Source: Paralichthys olivaceus (lineage: Eukaryota; Chordata; Actinopteri; Pleuronectiformes; Paralichthyidae). From it: a stretch of 64,000 nt of DNA. A program made the translations under genes and the position numbers. Below are positions 23,577 to 34,700 of the stretch, piece by piece (the first letter of the stretch is position 1; the number at the start of each line of letters is the position of its first letter). The stretch lies in the NCBI RefSeq assembly GCF_024713975.1, contig NC_091095.1:19521001-19585000 (forward strand). Direction: 5' to 3'. The notes under the pieces were generated by a model. It saw nothing but the letters and a program-made list of their open reading frames with translations. It was not told the DNA's origin and searched no databases.

Positions 23577-26500
23577 TTAATGCTTATCCAACAGGTTGGA
23601 CATCTCCATCCAGGACAGGTCCCACTGCACCTCCGTTACGTCCTGCTTGGTCGCAGGAAGCCCCTCTGCTGGTACTTCCTGTTTGGAAACTGGCCAGCAG
23701 CCCCAAGTGCGAAACTTCTGGTACCTTCAAAATAATACAATAAGCAGTGATACATTTACTTCACCATCTGTTGGGCTTGTCATTTATGCCTGGATATTTA
23801 CTGTCTTCATACATGTCTGCTGTAGAATGTAGGATGTAAAGATGGGGGAAGATTCTATAGATACTAACCTGTAGTGACAAACGAGCCAAACAGTCAAAGG
23901 AATGACAATCAGAAGTAGAACCGCACATGAAACAATGATCCATTTCCAGGAACCTAAACAAGACAACAAATGATATCTGCAATGTGTGCTGATGTTATAT
24001 TACCCACTGCAATAAACAGCTGAAACATAAAGTGGAAAAATGTTTGTAATTGACTTAATCAGATCAAATATCAGCCTTTTATATGCATTAAAATATATAA
24101 AATCAGTTTTATGTTTTTGTTGTCTTTGTATTGTGTTTGCTCTACAGGTCAGTCACAAGCCACAGTTACTTAAGAGATACAGCAAGTACGTACATTTTAC
24201 ATATATGAACATTTTTGTGCTTCACTTCAGTGAGAATAACATTCTAATGGTAAAAGATGACATTTTACTTACAACTCTAACAATAACAGTAGTGAAAAGA
24301 CCCATGGGCTCAACCTGACTAGCTGCACCTTCAGCAAATACTGTTAGATTATTATTATAGAATGAGTCACCCATGACTCATTCAATGAAGTGTCACTCTC
24401 CTTCTAATTGTCCTCTTAGTCTGAGGGTGGATTTAGGACACTCTGCATCCCTCTTCCCAAAAAAGTGTTTTTTCTGCATCAGAGGTCATGTTATCACCCC
24501 TGTCTGTTTTTCAGTAGGTTGCTCTGTCGGTTTGTCACCAAGATTCACAAAACAACAGATTTCAGACAGATGTGGTATGAGTCAGGAAAAGATCCCATTA
24601 TATTTTGGTACCAATCAGATCCAGCAATTTTCTTTAATATTGCATTTTTCGGGGAATTATTCTTGGATCTTGATGAAAAGAATCTGCCACATTAAAGTAC
24701 TGATATCTATTAGTGTGTGAAATTTGGTGCGGCTTGATTGAATTTAAGGGGACTGCTGGGCCTTGGTGAATATGCGCTCTACTGAGTCCCATTCTAATTT
24801 CTTTCATTTCATTGGATCCTGAGGGATCCTCCTGATGATATTAGACCTTGACGTAAAGACAGGGCAGGAGGAGAACCTGACAACCAAAAAGCTTCACTCA
24901 ATAACGTCCAGTTTTATGTATATACGTTGATCAACATTAAATATTTCCTCAAAAACCAGTGAATGTATATATATATATATTATGGCATGCCGTTCAGGAT
25001 TATATATATGTATGTAAATAATAAAAATACCACTTTACCACTAGTGGAGGCTGGAGTCTCCTCTGATGGGAAGATTCCTGAAGGAAACAACAGTTGACAA
25101 GTGTCACTGATGCACTTCTTTATAACACACAGCAGAGTGATGATGTTCAGCTGACCTCTGTCGGGGCTCACTGATAACCAGCTCTCTGGACTCTGCATCC
25201 GTCTGTCGTGGGACGCACACCTGTAGAAGCCTTCATCTTCCTGTGTCACATTCTTAAGAGTCATCTTTATGACTCTGTCTGAACCGGACGAACCGTTAGA
25301 GTTAATTACCGCTCCGTTTTTAAAGAAGCTGGTTTGTTTGTGTTTGCCGCTCTGATACTGACAACTCAACGTGACATCATCACCTGTAAACACAGGGAAG
25401 GCTTGGGTCTTCAGGATGATGTCGCCATCTGTGGGACAAAGATAGAAGGCAAGATTTACCTCTCACTTCTTTTTGTGTATTAAAGGTCCAGTGTGTAAGA
25501 TTTAGGTGAAAGGGAACTAATGGCAGAAATTTAATGTAGAATAATCCTCATGATGTTTTCACTCGTTCATTTCATCTAATTTGTATGAACTGTAGTTTTC
25601 TTTACCCCAGAAAAGGCTTTTTATATGTTAATACTTCATATTTACATCGAGTGGACCCTCTCTACGGAGGCCGCCATGTTTTTGACATTAGTCCAGACTG
25701 GACAAACTAAACACCTTTTGAGTTTTTATGACAACTGGAGCTACCACTGGTTCTCTTTCATGTTTGGAAGGAGAGGGTGAGGTGAGGGGTATTCAGCTGC
25801 AACATGCAATTTCAACACTAGATGTCACAAAATTCTGCACACTGTACCTTTAAATACGGTATATATTATATTATAATATCTAACCATCAGTGCTACACAG
25901 AAGCAGGTGGTTTCTTCCTTGGTTTGTCCTGAAACTTCGCTGTTACACAAGACTCACAGCTTACTGTAATGTTGACTGCATTGCTGCGGCCCCCGGGGCC
26001 CTCACACCAGTACAGTCCACCATTCACACTGGCAGCAGTGAACACAAATGCTTCAGACTTGTCTGCGGTGAAGCGACCTCCTGGTGATGAATAGTGGTCA
26101 GTGAGGTTTGTGGTCCCTGCTTTAAGGTCTGGAGAGAAATGCAGCAGCTTCCACCCTGAGGAGTTAGTCTGGGATGAGGGGCACCGCAGAGTGAAACGCT
26201 CCCCTCTGAACACCTGTCTGGTGTTAGGAGTCAGAGAGAGAAAGGGAGGGGGCAACTCTGTCGGACAGAGGTGGATAGAGAGAAAAAGAAAAGGGGAGAG
26301 AAGATGAGAGAAGGAACAGAAGACCATCTGATTGGTCAATCTGTAATGGACACATGAGGCCATTACTGATATAGCCACATATCTTGACAAAAGGCATTCC
26401 TCAGTCAGCACCAACACAAAACCAGAGAAGTGTTTGACATAGTCAGAAGGTTCCGACAACCAATCAGTGAAGAGTGAAGTCATATGAAGGCAATCAATTG

Positions 26501-29085
26501 AAGTGTCTGCCTCCACCAAGGTCAGAGGTCATGTTTGTTTGTGGGTTGGTTGTTTGTAATGAAAAAAACTGATTTGCAGGAAACTCTGTGGAAGGATGTG
26601 GTATATGTCAGAGAAGAACCCTGTAAATTTGGTGCAGATCCAGATCATGGCAAAAAAAAAAAAATCAGACACATTTATGGAACTAATATCTGTGAGTGAG
26701 TGTAGCAGCTTGATTGAATTAAAGGGGACTGATGGGCCTTGGCGGAGGTGCGCTCCACTGAATGCCCTTCTAGTTTTAACTGTAAATCTCTGCTGTCTGT
26801 GAAACTTGTGCTCTCACTTAATGTAATTTGCCTTCAGCTGTACTCCATTTTTTAAAATCACTTGCTCAGCTGTGGTCTTGTAATTCACCTGTGGCTACAC
26901 TTGACTAACTGTTGCACATTTAGGAAACAACCTTCTCATGTGATAATCTGCCAAACACAGTCACCATGAATTTCTCCAGTAGGGGTTAGATTACTTATTT
27001 AATTCCTACATGAACAATGTGCTCTGACTCATAATCCACATAATACAAATCCAACAATGTATCTAATGCAACATAATGCAAGTCCTGCTACCCATTTTAT
27101 TGCTGCTTAGCAACAGCAGTGTCATGCTCACTGTTTTCAAAGCAGGAAAATGGCTCCACGTTTCACAGCAATGACATAGGATTTTATAATAATGATAAAT
27201 ATTAGTATTGAGTAATAAAAGGGTGTAAAATATGATGACTTGTTTCCTCTGCTGACAAACTTGCCATCATAATAACCTTGCTGGTGCAAGGACACTTTTA
27301 AAGGTAATGGGAGATGGCACTTTGATTGGTTTATTGCATGTTATTCCCAAAACACACCTCTGAATAGTAATGAGACAATACAAATCATGTCAGATCAGCA
27401 ACATTCTTTTCTGCCAAGTGTTTGATATGGGTTGTTCTAAAGTCACTGTTACACAGTGAGTGTTGTTTTAACCATGATATGGAAATAGTTCAGTAGGAGT
27501 TATGACTGTTTGAGGAAAATGAGGAGCATCTGTGTGTCTCTGCATTAGTCAGTGTGAGACTGAACAACCTCTCTCCTCATCTGATTCGTCCTGTGCGAAG
27601 CAGAAACCTGATTCCGCGCTGCAGAGGCTGCAGTCGTAGCTGCTGCTCACCTGACACTCTGAGCGAGACCGTCCGGGCCTTCACCACAAACATAGTCTTG
27701 TTCTCCCGACACTCGGCTTGGCACCAGTACCTGTCAGTGTCCTCCCTTGTTACCGCGGTGATGAAGTAGATGTCACCAGAGACCAGGTGCCTGGGGTTGG
27801 GGTTGTGTGGTTTGGACCTGTACCAGCGGTAGCTCTTCACAAAAGCAGAGAGTGACTCCACAGTGCACTGCAGGAGCACGCTCTCACCCAGGTAGATGTT
27901 TGGCCCCGGAGGCTTCACAGAGACACTGGCCTCCAGAGATCCTGCAGGAACAGGGAAGACTCTGTTTTGGGCTTTTTCATGCTTGAGTCAAATTTACTGT
28001 ATCTGTGAGTCAGACAGGTGCACAGTGAATCATCTCCTCTGCCAGTACCTTTAAATTCAGCAACATGGAGAACTACACCTGAAACACAGAGGAATGATTT
28101 TACACAAACATAACTCATATCATCACATGAAATATGTTCAGTCTACTGTGTGGCCATCAGGAGAAAAATCGATCTTCTATCTACTAATTCCAAAAATCTC
28201 TATCAGTCTGTCTGTTGCTTGAATATCTCAAGAACCATTCATCTTATCAGCTTCACACTTGGAATGTGCATTCTTATCAGGGGTATTGAATTTGTCGTGA
28301 TTTAGAGGCGCGATATGTTTTTTAATAAACAGGTAAACAGTGCCTTGCAATCTGTGAGGGCGGGGCTTTAACAAACGGTCTATGGACTGAATTGATCATT
28401 GACCATGTTCTCGAATAATCTACTGCAGTGGTGACAACTGAGTCTAATCTTGGGTCAAAACCACAGCTTGATCATTTTAATAATTTGCCTTATTTATTTC
28501 ACCATATTGGACTGACGCAGAAGTAATTAAAGCATAACATTCATTTTGTTGCTACCATTTTTTTCTATCGAGCTGAACTGCAGAGCTTTAATTTTGAAAG
28601 TTGTGAACTTGGGTCTGAAGATTGTATCGGTTGCTCAACAGACCTGAAATGAATGTTATGAAAAACATTTGACCATTAAAAAAAAAGAATCACAGATGCA
28701 CAATGCTTCATTAAATTTAACCAGGTGGGATGAACACAAAGTTTTCTAACTTTGCTCATTAGACTGTTTATAAAAAGCTCTGCACGCAAACAATAAAAAG
28801 TGACAGTATATTGTAGAATGACTGAGGAGGACTCACTAATGACAAGGAATAATTGTATTAATAAAGAAGAAGTAACAACATGGCCGTCTCAGATGGTTTT
28901 AATCCGCCAGCAGAAAGCCAGACAGTCAAGGTCCACCACTGAGTTTGGATAAAATAACCAAACAATATAAAGTAACATTAAAAAAATAAGTTAATCACTT
29001 CTGGTGGATTCAATATGTCTAAATAAAACTTTTTATACAAAAATAATAGCAGTGGATGATGCTTTGAAGTCACAGACCATCCGAG

Positions 29086-29148
<63 letters not shown>

Positions 29149-29676
29149 CTCACACACAGTGATGTTACTGCCACAAAGTACGACAGAGAGGAGAGTTTCC
29201 TACATTCCTTAATGAGACTGTTTAGACGGTTATCATCCCCATGGGAACGAAAGGAATGTGCACACATTTCACTGTATTTTCATTCACAGACACACACAGA
29301 CACAGTACAGTCGTACAGTTAACATCGACATAAGTCATGGCTGTCGAGGAGGAAGCTGTCATCACAGGGAATTTGACACTCTTGTCCAAATCATTTACAT
29401 TAGCCTTGTTCACGTTCTGGCTGGTGCACATCAGTTTCAAAACCTCCCAGCCCAGTAAAATGTAGAGCTCTACACAACTGCATCAAATAACAGAGCAAAG
29501 CTTTGAGTCAGCGTTAGCTCTGACAACTTAATGTAGACACAAGCAAATGTTTTTTTTATATGAGATCACAGGATTTTCTTTTTTTTTTGGTAGAGGCCTC
29601 GTCAGTCAGTCACATTTTATCTGTGGTACTCACCCAGCAGTGAGGACAAAAAGATGATGTTCACTCTGTTGAGCAT
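23577..29676 (-). CDS. Fc-receptor-like membrane protein, three Ig domains, complete, 402 aa, 8 exons
   Basis: Exons: 29676-29634, 28078-28049, 27941-27651, 26257-25958, 25428-25156, 25077-25039, 23953-23869, 23724-23577. They sum to 1209 nt, all GT-AG; every Ig domain is bounded by phase-1 introns. The signal peptide is split over exons 1 and 2 (MLNRVNIIFLSSLL, then GVVLHVAEFK), as in mammalian FcR/FCRL genes where a very short exon follows the first. D1 (25-121) has LLQC and DRYWCQAEC; D2 (122-221) has FTLRC and GGLYWCEG with NAVNITVS; D3 (222-312) has VTLSC and GFYRCAS. N-glycosylation sequons occur in D1 (NKT), D2 (NSS, NLT, NIT) and D3 (NGS, NVT). A short Ser/Thr/Pro stalk (313-325) precedes one membrane helix (about 329-351, IIVSCAVLLLIVIPLTVWLVC). 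The 49-residue tail has no ITIM or ITAM and the helix has no buried charge. It ends TEVQWDLSWMEMSNLLDKH. Teleost FcR-like family is the best reading; exact orthology and ligand are unknown. Confidence 0.9.
24540..24800 (+). repeat. Dispersed fish repeat, copy in the Fc-receptor-like gene intron 6
   Basis: Contains 'ttattcttggatcttgatga', 'aatttggtgcggcttgattg' and 'gactgctgggccttggtga', matching the copies at 3587 and 26545. Confidence 0.65.
25484..25849 (-). mobile_element. MITE copy C, full length, flanked by TTAA
   Basis: About 366 bp in the intron between D2 and D3 exons of the Fc-receptor-like gene. The left end reads aggtccagtgtgtaagattt and the right end in reverse aggtacagtgtgcagaattt, giving inverted ends of about 20 bp. 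TTAA occurs at both borders (25480-25483, 25850-25853), as expected for piggyBac-type insertion. No coding capacity. Confidence 0.85.
26545..26775 (+). repeat. Dispersed fish repeat, copy in the Fc-receptor-like gene intron 3
   Basis: Contains 'gaaactctgtggaaggatgt', 'ttggtgcagatccagatcat' and 'gactgatgggccttggcgga'. Confidence 0.65.
29090..29144. repeat. (CA)n microsatellite
   Basis: Uninterrupted AC/CA run of about 55 bases in intron 1 of the Fc-receptor-like gene. Confidence 0.97.
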
Positions 29677-31338
29677 TTTAAAGTCCAGGGTTAAATGTCT
29701 TATTCCACTGTTCTTTTTTGTTAAAGAGAATGTGACTTATGATTTGGAGATCTCCAGCACTGAAAGTGATGTAGCCTCTATTTAGGAAGTCCAGAGAAGG
29801 TTTATGTGAAAACTATGAGACAGAGAGTAATAGTATCTCTGAGGAGGAGTTTTATCTGACAAACATAGTAAATTACAGACAGAGATGGTCATCTTGGTGG
29901 AGGCTTTTCCTTCCTCTGTCGAGCAGTTAATAGGCGGAGCAATCAGACTACAGCATAGAGTGATAGACAGATTTTAAAACCACAATACAAAAAGTTCTAC
30001 TCTTTGTCCAAACAGAAATCACTTGTGTCCTCACAAAAACGGCCTACTAATGTGAAAGTACTTTTTCACTTTTTCCCATTCTTTGCTTTGAATTATTTTC
30101 TGTCCTGTTCATGTTTAACCCATCTTCATTTAGTGCTTGGTTGTATTTTATTATCCCTTGTTCTGCTCTATTTATATCCTCCTCTTCTTTCCAGTAACTG
30201 CTGTCAATGCTTCTTTTCTCTTCTGGGATTGTTTCATTTTATTCAGTATAATCCAGTCAGATACAATCAAATAAAGATTTGTTAAATTAAATGATGAGAA
30301 CCACAAGCCACAGTCAGTTTGATTCTTACCGTGCAAGTGGCACATTCCATTACTTTGATCCAGATTGAAATATTTCACAAATATGGGAAGGATTGCCATG
30401 AAATGTGGTTCACGCATGCATGTACAGTTCACAGGGATGAACTGGGATAACATGTGATAGTGTCCAAAGCATGAATCTTTGATTGTCACTTGACTTTTAG
30501 TGCAATTAGAGACGGAAATTTCCCGAAGTGCACATCATTGACTTCATTGCTTAGCTGGGAGCAACTCAAAGGCCAGACTTTTGTTTTTTCACTCAATGGG
30601 AATTTTAATCATCATATGCCAACACAAATTTTGTGTAGCTGCAGGGCCAAAGAAATAATTCGGAGTGTCAGGCAACATGACAGCTTCCCAAAACTGAAGC
30701 CAAAGTGTCTCTATCACCACCTGGTGGCTGGCTGCAGTATAGATAATAACCCTCACCTCCTCCATGCTAATGCACAGGACATGGACCAAACTAAAAAGTA
30801 CATGTTATAAAATACATTTTACTTAAAGATGGTTTGTGTCATTTTAAAGAGTTCTCATCAAACCGATGTTTATTCAAGGGCTTATTTTTCCAATAAGTTG
30901 AATTAAATGTGTTATTTGTATATAAACAGGGCTACTTGTGATTGGTGGATCACGTGGATCAATCGGGACTTCAAATATGCAAGATGGCAGCGTTTGTATC
31001 CAGGATATTTTGGCTTCCTGTCTGGAGAGTGGGAGGAAGTGGTGATTTTAGTAGAACACATTAGCCTTTATTAAGTTGGTGTCTTTCTGATGAGCAGTGT
31101 AAGTCCTGTTGGGACTCAAACATGAATCATTCTAATCTAGAGTAGTAATCTCTTTTAAATGACAGTAGTGAAGCAGCATCGGACTTCTTTTTTTTTGTTT
31201 TCATGCACCTCATCAACTTTTCATTCCTTCAAAAGCCAAACTGCATCATCTGTGATTGAGCTTTTCTGTTTTCTCAGGTAAGTTACAACTACAGCTGCCT
31301 CCTGGTCCCTCAGAGTGATCCCCGCCCACTTCTCCACC

Positions 31339-31620
31339 TCATCCCTGCCTCCATCCCCCCCCCCGTCCCTCCCTCCTCCACCCCCACATCCAGCCAGCCT
31401 CCCCAGCATCCACGGGGTCTGTTCCAGGAAGCGCGTCGGGCTGTCGGCTGCTCTGCTGGAACGTCAGGGGGGAGAGAGAGAGAGAGAGAGAAAGAAAGAG
31501 AGAGAGAGAGAGAGAGCGTCCCTCCTGTCCATCCCTGTGTGTGTATATGTGAGGGAGAGGGGGGGAGGTGGAGGAGAGCAGCAGCATCAGGAGGAGGAGG
31601 TGGAGGAGGGGTGGCGATAG
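31339..31620 (+). promoter_or_regulatory. carmil3 promoter/5'UTR region with strong purine-pyrimidine skew
   Basis: A C-rich block (about 31339-31405, including a run of nine C) is followed by a GA repeat (31472-31516) and a G-rich block (31555-31615), just upstream of the start codon at 31636. The strand skew and the CpG dinucleotides fit a promoter/5'UTR. No TATA box was seen. Confidence 0.5.
31472..31516 (+). repeat. (GA)n microsatellite in the carmil3 5' region
   Basis: GA dinucleotide run of about 45 bases with two AAAG interruptions. Confidence 0.95.
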
Positions 31621-31635
31621 GAGAGAGGAGCAGAC

Positions 31636-31721
31636 ATGGCTTCTAAAGAGAACACTGCCTCTGGTTTCATCAGTGTGAGCAAAGATATCACAGGTGGGTA
31701 AAAACACCGCCGCTCGCTTGT

Positions 31722-31754
<33 letters not shown>

Positions 31755-34700
31755 TGTGAGAGTGTTCCTGCTCCGGGTCTCGTTGTGGGGCTGTGACCGG
31801 GGTGTGTGCGCTCAGGCTCGGGATGCTTCTCCTCCGCGCGTCGGAGCCTGCGACCGAATCAGACGCATTGGATCATTGTCATGAGCGGCACCTTCTCCAT
31901 GCTGTCCCGGAGCTTTGCGGGGCTGCTCTGCTCCTCCTCTCCTCCGTGCGTGTGCACCAGTTCAATGTGCATGTGAATCATTTACAGTGCGGGGTGACTT
32001 ACAGTACGAGGCTTTACATCTGCGCCTCAGGCTGGAGCAGGTGAAGAGAGCCATAGGCAGCCTTAGGCCAGAGGGGGAGAGGGGCGTTGTGGAGATGATG
32101 CTGTGTTCTCATGCTCCTTTCACGTTTTCTCTTTCACACTCTCATTTCTGCTTCTCTACCTTTCACTATTGTCATCTTGTTTCTGCACTCTGATTACGCA
32201 CATGCATATGTGCATGTGAAAGTGAGGAGACACAGATGGAGGCAGATGTTCAGTCTCCTTCCAAACAAAATACAAGGGCCAGGAAAAGCTGACAGAATGC
32301 ACAAATGTTTATTTTATTTTCTCAAACAGCAACATCTCACACCTTTTAGAGTCTTTGCACCGGCATGAATGGAGCATCATGCACACGCACAAACACTCAC
32401 GCGCAGAGAAATCCAGTGCACACATGCTCAGGGTGGCAGGGAGTCTGCTGCTGTGTTAATTACTCCTAATGGCTCTATTAGGCGCACTGTGATGATTAAT
32501 CCAGTGGAATCCCTGCTTCTTCATTCAGTCACCTGCCGGGCAGCTGCACTTCCTTCAGGCTCTTCCCACTGACTGAGTGACCCAGGGGCCACCGTGGCCC
32601 CTGTGGCCTGCAAGCCGCACAAGGTCACCTGAATGAGACTGGAGTTTAGACCTCTTCTCTGGATGCAGTGGGTGGTTATTGTCAGTTTAGTGTTTTTGCC
32701 TGTGCCACAGTCTTTGGTAACAGAGATTCCACTAAAGTAAGGATGAACAGCACCAACAGCGAACTAGCAGCAAAATGAAAAATGATACTTTTTGGAAGAT
32801 GTGTGGAGCAGCATGGTGGTGTGGTGGTTAGCACTGTTGCCTCACAGCAAGAGGGCATGCTCTCCCTGTGTCTGCGTGGGTTTTCTCCAGATACTCCGAC
32901 TTCCTCCTTCAGTCCAGGATGTACCCATTTCTCTCCCAACGTCTGCTTGGATTGGCTCCAGGTCCAACATGAGGATAAGCAGTATAGATAATGGATGAAT
33001 GTGTTTTAGGGTTTGGAAAGCAAACCAAAGCTTCATCTCATCTAACTTCACACTAAGCTTCACTCAGACTCACTGCAATGTAAATTATCTTATTTATTTT
33101 GTATTTATGAGCTGTTCAAGTCTTGATTGAAATTGAAACCGCTTTACAGTACAGTTTTCCATTCACCCATTCATATACAGTGCATCCATGTGCAGCACTT
33201 TCTCTATCACACATCAGTCACACACGCTTTACCTTTTCAACTAGGGTGGAAGAAGCAGTCGGTTCTGTAAGTTGAGTAAAGGGGGAATCATAGATTTAAT
33301 CTAAAACAATTCATATGACAAGGAAGACAGATAAAGATAATAAATAAATAAATACATTGCATAAAATAGCAATAGTGGTGCAAGCAAAGTAGGTACAGTA
33401 CTAATTTGAAATTTGCTTCTCAAAGACTTTTGTGCCCCAAAGATATATATATGTATATACTGTATATATATAAACACCTTTCCATTAACAGGAAGACTTG
33501 CTTTACTATCCAGTGTGACTGTATCAACTCTAGAGCCAAACTCCACTGTCCAGGCTTTGGTTTATCGATTTTGCTCATAAACTTGTCAGTCGGGATGCAG
33601 TGCAGGCACAGTAATGGAGAGGCTGAATCAGGTATTTCCTGCCAGTGACTGTATGTTTCTGTGATATGTGTGTTGGCGCCATGTGTTGTTCTCACCCTAT
33701 GAGCAAGACACTTCCTCCTCTGCAGCAGTTACGTGCTGTATATACGAGTCAGGGGTCACAGCCGCCACAGTGATGCTGTTTGACAGGAACAGTTCTCAGT
33801 GAATCATCTGTTGCTCGAATGTGTCAAAAGGAAAAGACTGGAGCATATTGTGGAACACTATGATGACACCACAAGCTACAGTTGCTTTTAAATTCCATCA
33901 TGGTGCAGCTGAAATGAATATTCTCACATTTCAATCATCAGATTTTCTATCAATGCATGAAATCCAGGTACCATCTCTCTGAATGCACTGTGTTCTGGAC
34001 CATAAACCCTGCTTCTACGTTACATGCTGATTATATCAATTTGCATTTCAAAGGAATGTAATTCATTTAGAATGATCAGGATAAATACAGGTTCAGTGGT
34101 AAGTGGATTATTTTATCAAGTGAAATGTCAGAAGGAGTCTGTTCAAACGAGTCTGATATATTCCTCAGTTATTAGATGGAGATGAAGTTACAAGCACATA
34201 TCCACACAAAGGTCAAGGTGGGGTATGATTCATTTAAATGTGTTTAGCTTGTAAGGTTTTGTTCATTACAATATTAAAGCCAATGTGCAGTGAGAATCTA
34301 CCGAGACTCTATGCTCACATGGAGCTGTCATGTCCTACAGAGTAAATATGCAGCATATTCTGAAATCTCAAAACCTCTTTTTGACTTAAGTAGGTTTGGA
34401 TACTGATGTCAGCTCACTGAACATGATGAATTTAGTATTTTATCCTGCTTGCAAGCATTGGAGCAAAAATGTGTGTTTAAAAACTAGACATCTGGAAAAA
34501 TAAATCCCCAGTGCAGAAACACTATGAACTTGTATTCTATAGTAATCTGTTTACATGAGAAAAAAAACCCTCACACTCTTTAATTGGTTGGTACCTTAAC
34601 AGCATGAGGTGTGAAACCGATAAGTTAATACCTAGTCCAGACTCAGACATTTGGGGTCGACGTCTGCACTTAACTTAACAAGTTGTTTACCGTCTCTCCT

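Larger units (their letters stand above)
29677..31635. other. Divergent intergenic region between the Fc-receptor-like gene (minus) and carmil3 (plus)
   Basis: The two genes are transcribed away from each other across about 2 kb. A minus-strand AGAGGAAGG near 29905-29920 could be a PU.1-type site for the Fc-receptor-like gene; this is weak. A repeat copy with 'catggaccaaactaaaaagt' lies at about 30700-30830. The right 350 bp is the GC-rich, purine/pyrimidine-skewed carmil3 5' region. Confidence 0.55.

Noticed and set aside
31339..31707. 122-aa minus-strand frame with Ser-Leu repeats
   Set aside because: It is the antisense of the GA repeat and promoter region of carmil3.
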